Source: Pisolithus tinctorius (taxonomy: Eukaryota > Basidiomycota > Agaricomycetes > Boletales > Pisolithaceae). Taken from it: 64,000 nucleotides of DNA. Position numbers and translations under genes: made by a program. Numbering within the stretch: the first letter of the stretch is position 1; each line of letters opens with the position of its first letter. Below, one piece after another: positions 46,867 through 58,006 of this stretch. The stretch spans positions 1,240,001-1,304,000 of the forward strand of contig JANFAH010000015.1 of the NCBI GenBank assembly GCA_024663395.1, in the 5' to 3' direction. Below the pieces are notes generated by a model. That model was given only the letters and a program-made list of their open reading frames with translations. It ran no database searches and was not told where the DNA came from.

Positions 46867-47247
46867 TGTGTGTATGTGGATTGTCAGTGGGCCGCGTAAT
46901 CGAGAACAAGCTCACGCGTGGGCGGAGTTTGAATCGAAGCCCCTGATCACGGACGGACTGCCACATCATAGTACGATCTTGTGTAACGGACCGGGCTCAG
47001 CATAAGATGGAAGTAAAGGAAGTAATAATATCATCTCGGAATAAATGGGAGTGCCTGCGCATGGCTGCTAGTAAAACCTGTTTCAAACTTCAAGGACGTA
47101 GAAGTGTTTGAGCTTTCAAGCTTCGAGCTCTACTCATTCTACTCGCGAGTGCCAGCGGATTCGAGACCGCGTCTGTTCGTAGTCTCGTTAACCTAGCTGA
47201 AATGCAGGAAGTGTAGAAAATAGTTTGTCCGAAACATCATGCGATGA

Positions 47248-47276
47248 GATAAGATAAGAAATCCACTTATCTTATC
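47248..47276. promoter_or_regulatory. Palindromic GATA-factor site cluster
   Basis: GATAAGATAAG at 47248-47258 is followed by 7 bases and its exact reverse complement CTTATCTTATC at 47266-47276. That gives four GATAAG-type elements within 29 bp, 64 bp upstream of the HIS1 start codon. GATA sites bind nitrogen-regulation factors (AreA/Nit2/Gln3 type) in fungi. Function here is inferred from sequence only. Confidence 0.6.
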
Positions 47277-47307
47277 GCTTGATTGGATAAAATAAACCAT
47301 TTCGATC

Positions 47308-47314
47308 TGAGTCA
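47308..47314 (+). promoter_or_regulatory. Gcn4/Cpc1-type site TGAGTCA
   Basis: An exact TGASTCA match ends 25 bases before the HIS1 start codon. Amino acid biosynthesis genes in fungi are commonly controlled by the bZIP factor Gcn4/Cpc1 through this motif. The closeness to the ATG is unusual but possible if transcription starts very near the coding region. Confidence 0.5.
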
Positions 47315-47339
47315 AGTCAGCACTCTGATCTCGACTACA

Positions 47340-48580
47340 ATGAGTATGTGTGCTGTATAATCCAGTCTTCCACTCATATAGCCTATTTCACAGACATAGA
47401 CACGCTAGACGGTCGCCTACTTTTCGCGATCCCGAAGAAAGGTGCGCATCACGGTATCCAACTCCGGTAGTTTCCTGATCTTGACCATCCAATCAGGCCG
47501 GCTTCATGAAAAATGTTTGCAGCTGCTCTCTGGTACGTGCACACACATCCCCCAGTTCTGCGGCAAAATTCCTAGTGACTTGATCATGTAGGGGCTGATA
47601 TTCAGTTCCGGAAATCTCACCGCCTCGATGTGTGTCTTGTAATGAACCTTCCCATCGCCCTGTGAGCACTCCGACACGCTGTGCATACCCAAACAGGACC
47701 GTCTGATCATCATCCCAGCATTTTCCTTCCAGCGGCAGACATACCCTCGTTTGTCGGGAATGGAAACGTTGATATTGGTATCACAGGCCACGATGTCGTG
47801 CTAGAGGCAGGCATGCAAAACAAAGTCACCGAGGTCCAAAGGCTTGGGTTCGGTAAATGCTTACTTCAAGTTCAAGTTCCCGAACACGGCCCGATCCAGT
47901 CCGTGGAGCAACTTGCAGGAAAACGTATCGTGACAAGTTTCGAAGTCCTCTCCGGCGAATACTTTAGTAAACTGGACAATCAGCTACAGTTGATCGGTGA
48001 TCAGAGGACGAAGATTCAGTATGTAGGAGGAAGCGTTGAAGTTGCTTGTGCGCTGGGTCTGGCAGATGGCATAGGTATGTAGTAAGCAACATCTCATGCA
48101 ATCCGTAGAGCTTATCGCGATACCCGAAACCAGTGGACCTAGTAGGTATGTCCCTAGCGAGCTTGAAGCACGTCTCGTCCAGTTGACCGCCTCGCAGAAT
48201 CAGGTGAAACGATGCATGCAGCAGGTCTGCGCGCCATCTCTACCGTGCTCGAAACCGAGGCTGTCCTAATCAAATCAAACACACCTTCCCGAGCCGATCT
48301 TACTCCCCGCATCGACTTGGTTGCAAGCCGTATAGCGGGCGTAGTTGCTGCCGAAAAATACGTGGTGTGCTCGTTTAACATCTCCAGAGATGCCCTGCCT
48401 CTAGCCGTACAAGTCACTCCGGGCAGAAGAGCGCCGACCATCAGTCCGCTGGAACAGGAAGGTTGGGTCGACGTGAGCTCGATGGTGCTGAAGAAGGACT
48501 GTGCAAGAGTGATGGATGAGCTCGTCAAGATTGGTGCTCAAGACATCCTCATATTTAACCTGGGCAATTGTCGGGTTTGA
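47340..48580 (+). CDS. HIS1: ATP phosphoribosyltransferase, first step of histidine synthesis
   Basis: This enzyme joins ATP and PRPP to make phosphoribosyl-ATP, the feedback-controlled first step of histidine synthesis in the cytosol. Exon 1 is only four bases (ATG A, 47340-47343); the 50-nt intron then joins to give MNIDTLDGRLLFAIPKKGRL. HEKCLQLLSG, ADIQFRKSHRLDVCLVMNLP and FLPAADIPSFVGNGNVDIGI follow. TGHDVVLEAGMQNKVTEVQR is followed by QLAGKRIVTSFEVLSGEYF, KIQYVGGSVEVACALGLADG and, after an intron, VDL.ESGETMHAAGLRAIST. The C-terminal regulatory (HisG_C) domain has VVAAEKYVVCSFNISRD, PTISPLEQEGWVDVSSMVLK and DILIFNLGNCRV at the stop. This is the long, self-sufficient form (about 300 residues). 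Confidence 0.93.
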
Positions 48581-49294
48581 CAAACTCCATTGAATACCAG
48601 GGTAGAAGCGACCGACTCATGTACTGGTGAACTAGATACATACACATACAACTCCCACTAGTGGCCTGCCACGTCGGTACACACACCGGCTACTTGAATT
48701 TCAAGTTGTATCTCTGCTTCGTGGAATTCCACCCCTCGATTTCCTTGTTGCAGACTTTCAAATTTCAGCGCCTAACTTGCTATGAAGTTCACTACGTTCT
48801 TGCCATGCACATATTCCACAATTATGGTTCCTTGAGCATGAGGCTTGGTGTATGATTTGCAGTGAAACACACGACGCCCCGAATCACACCAACTATCGAC
48901 CGATGACCACGGTATAAGTACAGCTTGATAAGGCTTGTGCGACACGCTCACACGCTACGTTCTGGCTATTGCTTAGCCATAGCTCCAAGGATAATCGAAA
49001 GCGCGTAAAAAATATGCGGTGTATATGATTGTGATAGGATCTGAAACTCTGATTACATGGTAGAAGTTTGATCTGGAAGGGAAACATTTTGTATTGCTTC
49101 CGAATTTTTTTGCTTCTGATATCCTTCGTTTAATCCAGTGCGGACCGGGACCTCTCGGTAATGTATATCGCCAACCGGATTATCAGTTGACCAGCAGGCT
49201 GAACCGTCTACATAAAGGGCAGCGGGAGACGAATCCCTGACTTGACAGTAGACCTCCATCATACCGAGCCTGTGCTGAGCAGGCAGTTACTGGG
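48581..49294. other. Intergenic spacer between HIS1 and TRP4
   Basis: About 0.7 kb, containing the HIS1 3' end and TRP4 upstream region. No open frame is supported, and no exact TGASTCA was seen close to the TRP4 start. Confidence 0.5.
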
Positions 49295-50472
49295 ATGTCC
49301 ACGCCCACACCTGACACGTTCAAAGTCTTGCTCGGAAAGCTTGTCAAGACGCCCGAATTGTTCACCGCTAGTGACCTCAAAGTTGCTTTGAACCATCTTT
49401 TCACTCCCGATGCCGTTCTACCCGCGCAAATCGGCGCCTTCTTACTTGCGTTGCGCAATGCACGAGTGGAAAGAAAGCCAGGGAATCTCGCTGCCGCTGC
49501 TGACGCCTTGCGCTCCTACGCAGTCGAAATCGCTCTCGAAGACGGGGACAAAGATTTCGTAGTCGATATCGTAGGCACAGGTGGAGACGGACACAACACG
49601 TTCAACGTTAGCACAACCGCTGCGATCGTTGCCGCAGGCGCAGGCGCTCGTGTTGTCAAAGTAAGTAAGCCGTCCATCCCTTTCACCTTGGTGAAAACAG
49701 CAACGACATACAGCAAACGTCTAACATTACCACCTAGCACGGCAACAGAGCTTCGACTTCGTCATCGGGGTCAGCAGATCTCTTGGAACGCCTAGATTGT
49801 CTATTCGTACCCCCTACACCCGGGACCGTCGTCCCAATCTCACGGGCCCCTTTTACATTCATTCTAGCACCTCATTATCATCCATCACTTGCAACGATTG
49901 CGCCCTACCGAAGGGCTCTTCCTTTCCGCACGCTCTTTAATGTCCTAGGTCCACTCATCAATCCTGCACGGCCCAAAGGCATGGTTCTCGGTGTGGCTGA
50001 ACGCGAACTCGGCCTTCCGTTTGCCAAATCCTTGCTTGATGGCGGTGTCAAGCGTGCGCTTGTTGTGTGCGGTGCAGAGAATCTCGACGAGATCAGCTGT
50101 GCAGGTGACTCATGGGCGTGGGAGCTCAGGGATGGGCAAATTACCGAGGGGAAGCTGCACCCCGAGCAGTTCGGGTTACCTGTGCACCCTCTCACAGCAG
50201 TGGCAGGGGGGACAGCCGCTGAGAACGCAGAGACACTCAAAGCACTGTTGAGGTCCGGCGAGGACATACCAGAGCATTTGACACCCATCTTGCACTTTGT
50301 GATGCTGAACGCGTCGGCGCTTCTGGTGGTTGCCGGTCTGGCAAAGGATTACAAACACGGTGTTAGGCTTGCCTTGGAGAGTATGACGTCGGGAGCAGCT
50401 TGGAAGGCCTTGGAGGCATTCCGCGACGCTGGAAGGCTTGCATTGAGCAAGGTCGATTCTCAGAGGGAATGA
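49295..50472 (+). CDS. TRP4: Anthranilate phosphoribosyltransferase
   Basis: This enzyme transfers phosphoribose from PRPP to anthranilate, the second step from chorismate to tryptophan. It starts MSTPTPDTFKVLLGKLVKTP; the N-terminal helical domain has LPAQIGAFLLALRNARVERK. The PRPP-binding loop VVDIVGTGGDGHNTFNVST is intact, followed by a single intron (about 49660-49738) that joins AGARVVKH to GNRASTSSSGSADLLE. FTFILAPHYHPSLATIAPYR, RALPFRTLFNVLGPLINPAR, VLGVAERELGLPFAKSLLD and NLDEISCAGDSWAWEL follow the family. The C-terminus is LSKVDSQRE at 50472. Length is about 365 residues. It lies 0.7 kb downstream of HIS1 on the same strand. Confidence 0.94.
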
Positions 50473-50902
50473 TATCCATTCACGTGTCAGAATAATGTTG
50501 TACAGGGTGGCGTTTCTGGCGTCCGCCATCAGCGGATTGATAAGTGGCCTATTTACTGTAACGTGCAGATGTGCGAAGAAACGAGCACATTGCTTGTCAC
50601 CCTGCTGGTGTTATGCAAGTGCTTCTTCCTGCCATCTTCACAGCGGCCTCGCAGTGTGCGAGTGAGTTGTAAACTCCGTACCTGAGGACGTAAAATGCCT
50701 AAACAAGGAACATTTTGCCCATCGCTAGGAGGGCTGGGAGTGCTGAATCAGATTTCCCAAGTGGCCATGGCTGAGGACCAGATGGATAAGAATTTTCCTC
50801 TGAGGGTATATTTCTGGTCGTTTCCACCACGCACGGTCGGTTGGAAGAGTGGATCGATAAGCAATTGGTCGCCAACAACGAGAGGAGAAAGAGTGCCCTG
50901 CA
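50473..50902. other. Short intergenic spacer
   Basis: This is the region between TRP4 and the MFS gene. A protein-like text, HGRLEEWIDKQLVANNERRK, lies at about 50832-50891 in another frame and stops just before the chosen MFS start. It may be a 5' exon of that gene separated by a frameshift or an unread intron. Confidence 0.4.
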
Positions 50903-52731
50903 ATGACTCCGGCTGATTTCGGTTTCTTGCCCATTCCAAGAAGACTACGTTACGATCCTGACAAGCCATTCCACTTTGGCCTTGTATTGAACGCAGCCTT
51001 TGGGTTCGCCAGCACATTCAGTGAGTCAGATTATAATTCTACATGAAAGTCGTGTTTGACGGGTCATTAATCATTTGTGTATCCAGCCGTTGCAAACCTT
51101 TACTATTGTCAGCCCCTGCTGAGCATGTGCTTTCCATCGCATTCTATGCATCGAGGCTAACTCGTGTTTCCAGTTGAATTCTCAAAATCATTTAACGTAA
51201 CCTACGAGCAGGTTTCACAGTAAGCACAGGGGTCAGCTTCTGTGCTACAGCTTTAATAACGGAGAATCCGTATCAGAATACCAACATTGGTACAAGCTGG
51301 GTAAGAGGGGCTTGATGGAATACTTACCATATTCGAAATTTGATGGCTCATCGCGGCAAAACTAGCTATGCTTCTGGTCTGTTGTTGATCACACCGCTCG
51401 GAGATCTGGTCCGAAGACGACCGCTCATACTCCTTCTTGTACTGCTTTCGACATCTTTCACTGTTGGACTCTCGGTTACGACCGATTTACGACTTTTCGA
51501 GGCGTTATGCTTTTTGACAGGGCTCGTCACAGTTACCCCACAGATTCTCATGCCTCTGGCTGCTGACCTGGCCCCACCTGACCGAAGGGGAACAGCACTC
51601 TCTGTCGTACTTTCAGGCTTGATGTTTGGTGTCTTAGCGGCGAGAGTACTGGCCGGCGTCATCGCCAACTTTGCTTCTTGGCGCATAATTTATTATATGG
51701 CAATCGGCGTCCAGGCCCTGGTTCTTGTCGGGGCATACTTCATGCTACCAGATTACCCAGCTAAAAACACAGATTTAAACTACTTCCAAATTCTTGGATC
51801 CATGGCAAGATATGCGGTTACCGAGCCGCTCGTCGTACAGGCAGCTTTGATCAATATCGCATCGAGTGCTTGCTTCAGCGCGTTTTGGGTCACCCTTACA
51901 TTTCTGCTAGGTGGCCCGCCGTACTATTATTCGACGTAAGTCAAGCAACGCCGCTTTACATCACAGAGCCTAAGCTTACAAATCGATAGACTTGTTATCG
52001 GCCTCTTCGGACTCGTCGGGATGTTTGGTGTGCTGGTTGGACCGTTCGCTGGCCGCCTTATCGACAAGCTCGTTCCTTGGTATGCTACGCTCATTGCGAC
52101 TCTAGTTCTGTCGATATCCCAAGCTGTACAGACGGCGGCCGGCGGAATAAACGTCTCTGCGGTTATTATTGCGTGTTTCGGCCTAGACGCCGCTCGCCAA
52201 ATGCAACAGGTATCGCTGTCAACGGCCGTCTTTTCGTGAGACTAGTTTCTTTGAGTTGTTGGCGAAAGACCTGACGGAGCGAAAGTATATCAGCGACAGC
52301 GCGGGCGCGCCTGAATGCCATACTGATTCTATCCGTGCGTCATTGGTTTTTCCAGCTCTAAGCGTGGATTAACTACCGTGTAGCTCTTCATTGGCCAAGT
52401 TATGGGCACGTCGGTTGGTACGATAGTATTCCTACAGCATGGCTGGCGTGCATGTGCGGTGCTTTTGCAGGCTTGGCAAGGATTCCAACTTGCGGTGCTT
52501 TTTTTGCGGGGGCCACACTGTCCAAGGAAGTATTGGTTCGGTTATGCTGGGGGATGGGCAGCTGGGAAGCAGGTTGTTGATGGGGAACGCGTAGACGATT
52601 CCATACAAGAGCAAAGTGAAACTCCAACTGAGGGAGAGTCAGGGAAGGTTAGATCTGGGGGGGAATCAGAAAAAGCTGAAGATGGAATAGTCCGAAACCG
52701 CTACCCGCGAGATGATGGCGGAATAGCATGA
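50903..52731 (+). CDS. MFS transporter, DHA1-like drug:H+ antiporter type
   Basis: A 12-span permease is predicted at the plasma membrane. The start MTPADFGFLPIPRRLRYDPD is followed by FHFGLVLNAAFGFASTFTVA, NLYYCQPLL, IEFSKSFNVTYEQVSQIPTL and, after an intron, YASGLLLITPLGDLVRRRPL, which is MFS motif A (GDxxRRRP). TGLVTVTPQILMPLAADLAP, RRGTALSVVLSGLMFGVLAA, the ASWRIIYYMA segment and AFWVTLTFLLGGPPYYYST follow. The second half shows LVIGLFGLVGMFGVLVGPFA, GRLIDKLVPWYATLIATLVL, LFIGQVMGTSVGTIVFLQHG and RGPHC before an acidic C-terminal tail. About seven introns are present. The true N-terminus may lie further upstream; the substrate is unknown. Confidence 0.82.
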
Positions 52732-55700
52732 TTTCGAACGTGTGTAGTTGGCAGGCACCTTCGATATATCCCGGATCTTATGACATCCGTGTAAAAACAT
52801 GCGATGCATTGTACATTGATCAATCGGAACGCGCTGCGGCGGTCTTGGAAAGGGGATCTTGTGGAGCTAAATATTTGATAGCGGCAGGAACATAGTATGG
52901 TTGGAGGGATGTGGAACCTGTGAACTTCTTCTATTGGCACTCGCTTTCGGTGAACCATATCACAGTAATACATACCTGTCGGAGTGCTGTGGAGAAACAG
53001 CGCCCGCGGAATGAGGTAATTGTAGACGCGTTTAAGTATCGCATTCACAGCAAGTACGCTTTTTCCGGGACGAGAAGCCTGTCACAAAGAAGCTAGTCCG
53101 AGATTGTATACGTGAGACATATATAGCGATAACCTTCGGAGAAAATATAAACGATAGGCTCGGCCAGTTACCCTGTGACCAACCTGCGCCCCACGTCGGA
53201 ACGAAAAGAGAGGTGTGCGTCCGCAACACGACAGAGCCCCTGAGTCCGTGATGCCGGGAAACACGACACGAAGCAGGCCACAGTATGCGTCAATAGAGAG
53301 GACAGGGTTTACGCTAATGGACTCTGAAACACGCCCGCCATCGGGAGCCACGAGCGTTATTAGTTGAGAATTAGTACAAGCGGAGGAAAATTTGTCCTGA
53401 TAGCCCAATAGGACCGAGGGGTGAATCTGGGCTTTTCCTGCTGCGATCAGTGGAAATCAACGGCTTATTCTTGTGTGGTGAGCTCCGATCGTCAAAAATC
53501 GCCCAGTGAATTGACCTCGGTCGGTGGTGGCCCAGGGGAATCTTGCTGTTGCAATGAGGTATACGGACGGTGGGCGCAGGTGACCGATGTGCGATAAAAT
53601 GATATGCCTTACCGCATGAATCAAGGTCACTGAATTTGGTGCTGTATTCTGCAGTGATTTTGATAGAGGATTCCGTTAGTCATAAACAGGCAGCTATGTG
53701 GTCACCTCAAACAACCACAACTCTCCTCCGTGTCAACCCGTTATTACGGATGACCAGTGAGATTGGATGACCCAATGCCGAACCAAACCGGTTGGAAGAT
53801 GGATGCACCCATTAACTCGAGCGTGTACCAATCTGGGCTGGTGTATCCCATAACCCCTTGTATATGTACCACAAACGTTGTCAGCGTATGGATGGTTCCG
53901 TTTCCTTGGGACACATCATGAACGGAGAAAATTGCATAAATGAGTGGATACAGGGTGAAGAGGGGTAGGACGAGAACCCGAGGACCCATATCAAGCGTTC
54001 ATAGATAGCTCCCTACTATAATACCTGAGTACCATGGTTATTCTTGGTAGGCAATCTAAGCGTTGTGAGCTAGCGCCGATGTTACATGGTAAACCTTAGC
54101 CCTTACCATCCGGTACATACATATATGGTAGGATAGCTATGAAACTAAACCGCTCCACGGTATTGGGAAAGGGAAGGCAGGGAAGATGCTAGCCTGATCA
54201 GCCAAACGGACATTGCAACCAAGTATAAGTCACTGGGGTGGCTTGAACCTCAACTTGCCCTCACTAGGCCTAAGCACCTCCTATCGCGCGACGAAATGAA
54301 AGACCCCTGAAACTGTGTCATTCGGTCTACGACGCCGTTTTCCTGCTTGAAGATGACCTCGTTTGTCATCTTTGGGAATTCTTATCGTGTCGCAATAAAT
54401 TCTTCCGTTGTTCCTAAAACCAAGCGACGTTGGTAAACTGGTGAGCCAGTTGAACAGCTGCCGCGCGGTTTTGGCAGCTTGCATCCCGTCCTGTTTCCAG
54501 GGAAGGGCCATTGGAGCGAAGTTACCAAACCACGCCATGATCGAAAGCACGAAATCGGGTGCGTCGATCATATGGTGTGATGCGCGAGTGAGCGATATAG
54601 CAAGAGAGGGATGGAACCGTTTGGAGATCCACTCGAAAGATCTGTGAAATATTACTTACAGCACTCACATGAAGATGGATGTTTCCGTGTGTGACTCGCG
54701 GGTAACATGTGATACTGTTTCTTTGTGATGCGCCTAGAATCCTGGGGCATGACTCCGACACGATTTGATCATGCTTGTCGTCTTCCTTGCCACCAAACGT
54801 CGTACTTACCGCTTAGTATATTGCGAGCAGCATCACGCATGGTTGCCTTCGTGCTTCTCTCCCGAAAATGCTGTAATTTCTATAGGAGGGGTCCCTTTTG
54901 ACTGAATATTCTCGCTCCTAATTCAGTCAACCCCGGCCCTCCTCTTCGCTAGCCGGTGAGTTGTCCCGACAGCCTTTCGAGAATTGTGTGGATATCCTCG
55001 TCCTGTCCTCGATCAGCCACAATCATCTCCAGTGTGATTGAGTGCACCATCGCTAAGTTGCCTTTGGATGTTACACGTCAGTGTCGTTCATCAGGAAGCG
55101 GAGCGGATATGTATTCTCCACCAGTAATATTTTTTTTGGCTGCTGATAACTGCAGCCACGAAGTTGACCACCCTGGTTAGTGCTGCATCAGCGACCACTA
55201 TATTTCGCGAATTCTTCCGAGTGACAGGCATGATGGCGTTGTGTCCATACCGAAGAATGTGTGTCCAACGAGGTAAAGCAATCACTAATTTGAGGAGGGA
55301 ATACGGCGGGCGTAAAACCACGGTGTAAGTCGTACATAGCATAATTCCGATCATCATTCGAGCCCCTTCGGGCCCCTTTCCATACAGACGCATTTTTGGT
55401 GAGCTCCCAGCCGAGAGAGACGGTTACCGGCAATACTACGTGACACGAGACGGTCGAACGTTTGGCTGCTTGCAGGTGGAATCATGTTGAGTCTTACCTG
55501 CACAGCATGGATGCAACGACGAGATCGGACGTTGTGATGGGCCGGGTTTGCGCTGGCACGGAACATGTTAGTGCGATCGGATTGCCGTCATAGGTGTTCA
55601 CAGAAAATGGATTAGTGCCGAGTGCGCCAGCCCCTGAGCTGACCTGTTTTGCTTTGTAGTGACGTCCTCACAATTGATCCGTTGATAAGTGTCTTAGGAT

Positions 55701-56845
55701 GTGCACGACTTTTTTTGAACCATGGGTTGCCTTAGTTGTACAGGGGCCGAGCGTCGCACACTCCGTAGCCTGTTCTGTGCTGCCTTCCCATCCTTCCTGT
55801 ATGTGGACGGCCTACAGCATGCTCGATCGATCAGATAGTACTATGTTCGTGCCGAATCATTTTACGTTGCTAACCAGTATTGGTTCGAAGTAATTGACTC
55901 CGAATCCTCCGGGATGACAGATAGAAAAGAAAGAAAAAAAAAGGATTCTGGACTATAAAACATCAGTGGAAGCCAGGAATCCACCAATGTGCCTGCTCTT
56001 TATTGTCTGCCCACTCACCCATATGACCCACACTCCCCCTCTTAATTCTTGTCATCCCCTCTCTCCATTGCATGGACTACTTCTCGGTTATTTAATGAGT
56101 GGCCGGTGGTGTCACTCTGCTCTTACTATTTGCTATGACCCAAAGTCTTCACATGGCGTCTTCAATCGAATTTGTCATTGCTGTACCTTGGTTCATAGCC
56201 GAAATAGCAGGACAGAGTGTCCTGCCCACCCTCAGGTAACCAATGTCTTGTCCATGCCTGGAGTTCCTTGTCAATTAATCTGTATTCCCCTTCCTCCTTT
56301 TCTTTTCATCATTCTTGCATCCATAGTTTATTGCTGCTCCAGCTCAGTGCATTGAGTTTTCGTCTACGGTGTTGTCAGCGGGCACCGGAATGTTTCCGGT
56401 GTCAACGTTTCAACCAGGCACTATTTTCGCTATCATCCAGTTGTGGCTCGTTTTGTTAATCCAATGCTTACCGCGGTACTTGCTGTCCCTCGTTGCTTCG
56501 GCAGTTCTCTTGGTATCTGGTACCACCTTGTGGGACGCTGACGATCACAGCGGGCCTATGCATTTGTCAGGGACTCGTGGTTAATGGCACCTGTAAGAAG
56601 CAATTGCATTTAACCGTCCAATCACCGTGCGTTTGGACATTGCCGTCTTGACGCCACATTGCTTCCTCTGCCATGAGAAGTGCATGTAGAATACATATCA
56701 AGGTTATGGCAGTCGGATCGGAAGGTTCCACCGACAAACAAGTTCAATTAGGACAGTACAGTGACATTGCGGGATGAAGGGATATAGTGAAGGGATACAA
56801 GGGGGTCGATAACGTCCGTATCCACGGAAACATGCTGACGGTTTG
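52732..56845. other. Long stretch (4.1 kb) without a clearly recognised gene
   Basis: It lies between the MFS gene (+) and UBC1 (-). A possible small secreted protein frame occurs at 53744-53989 (minus). A minus-strand frame at 54281-54571 extends upstream as FEWISKRFHPSLAISLTRAS and reads protein-like, but I cannot assign it. Hydrophobic plus-strand frames occur at 55966-56459. I see no transposon hallmark; unannotated or lineage-specific genes are possible. Confidence 0.45.
53744..53989 (-). CDS. Possible small secreted protein
   Basis: An 81-residue frame starts MGPRVLVLPLFTLYPLIYAI, a plausible signal peptide, followed by two N-glycosylation sequons (NGT, NLT) and aromatic-rich sequence SPDWYTLELMGASIFQPVWF. 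No cysteine cluster is present. It may be one exon of a longer gene or a chance frame; no family is recognised. Confidence 0.25.
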   Translation of the reverse strand: MGPRVLVLPLFTLYPLIYAIFSVHDVSQGNGTIHTLTTFVVHIQGVMGYTSPDWYTLELMGASIFQPVWFGIGSSNLTGHP

Positions 56846-57677
56846 TCACTTCAAAAGCTCATCGATTATTCTCTCGTCCGATATGTTTGCAGCATTAGAT
56901 CCCCTGTAGTTCATTCTACGCAGAACGTCAATCTGTGCGTCCGCCGCATTTAGCGTCCCGAGCGAGTCTGTACGTGACCGAGTACGTACCACCTTCGACC
57001 GCTCGAATCCAAGACCCTCGAACTGAGTGACATGAGTCTGTTCAAGACCCGCTATAGCTATTTCATCCTTTGCAGCCTCTTTGGTATCCACCTTGCCTTT
57101 CGATCCAAGACCGCCGGCATAGATATGTGTCCAGTAGCGTGCCGTCTCCTCGAAGCTCTTCTTGCTTGTCATGTAATGTTTCGCAACCTCAGCATCCTGA
57201 GGATCGTTTGGCTCTGGGGAACATAAGAGTGATTGCAACGATATCAAGGTCGATTTGAGGGTCAGAACAGGGGACCATGCATCTTTCAAAATGTCAAGGC
57301 AGATAGCACCAGACGCCGATGATATGTTAGGATGGTACACCTTGGTGATAAACTTCATCTTCACGGCTTGAAAGGGGTACGATTCAGGAACTACAATGTC
57401 CTGTAGAAGAATTCGTTTGACATGCCACTGGTACGTGGCCACGATGGGACGCACCACTTCAAAGACGCCTCCCTCGTATGGTGTGTCTTTGGGGCCGGGA
57501 AATGATCCCTTCAGATGGAAAGGGGATGAATCGACGAGGTCGATTTTGATATTAGAGGCTTTATCATTCTTACAGTCTAAGTGAGGGCAACCAATTCTCA
57601 CTGATGAGCGACTACGACAGTCAACAGCTCTCCATACCTGCGATCTCCTTGTTAACTCGACGCAAGCGCGCATCCAT
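56846..57677 (-). CDS. UBC1: Class II ubiquitin-conjugating enzyme E2 with C-terminal UBA domain
   Basis: This enzyme transfers ubiquitin from E1 to substrates, often extending K48 chains for proteasomal degradation; it is orthologous in layout to yeast Ubc1 and human UBE2K. About 238 residues: [14 protein letters not shown], then [80 protein letters not shown] with HPN at 77-79 and the catalytic Cys near 88, then [20 protein letters not shown]. After a linker the UBA helices are [20 protein letters not shown] and RIIDELLK at the end. Two introns are read. The second (54 nt, between GVFEV and DIVV) has no stop and keeps the frame. It is divergent from HEM13 with 329 bp between the start codons. 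Confidence 0.93.
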
Positions 57678-58006
57678 ATTGAGTGCCAAGTAGATGTTTT
57701 GGTGTGGCGAGTCGCCGTAATGATGGTGACTACTTGAAGGCGATCACGTGCCACCATACTAAAAGATCCGCCACTTCAGAACAATCAAGCGCTGGTTGCC
57801 ATCGCCAGCTTGGTTTTCCCCAGTGGTATATATCTCACAGTGAAGCCTTGGAAATAATAGCATATGTGGAATTTTTTAGACATCTGCTGTCAATCGTGAG
57901 CAGCGGAGTGATGGATGCTATGCGTCGGCCAATATTGCCATAACCAGAGGTCAAAGTCTGCTGATATCGCTCCATCAAGCCGCACAATCCACCTCATTCG
58001 CCACCC
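57678..58006. other. Divergent promoter region of UBC1 and HEM13
   Basis: This 329-bp region between two start codons must contain both promoters. I saw no clear known motif besides weak AT-rich stretches. Confidence 0.5.

Larger units (their letters stand above)
46867..47339. other. Divergent intergenic region between PRE7 and HIS1
   Basis: 473 bp separate the two start codons. It contains a perfect GATA-motif palindrome (47248-47276) and a Gcn4/Cpc1-type TGAGTCA (47308-47314), described separately. No gene is seen here. Confidence 0.7.

Noticed and set aside
51110..51181. Possible GC-donor intron in the MFS gene (CTGCTGA|GCATGT)
   Set aside because: A canonical GT donor four bases downstream gives QPLLSIEFSKSF, which fits as well without a rare donor.
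57678..57757. Longer UBC1 start giving a 303-residue protein
   Set aside because: It needs the first intron to be retained. The spliced start [15 protein letters not shown] fits the E2 family N-terminus exactly.
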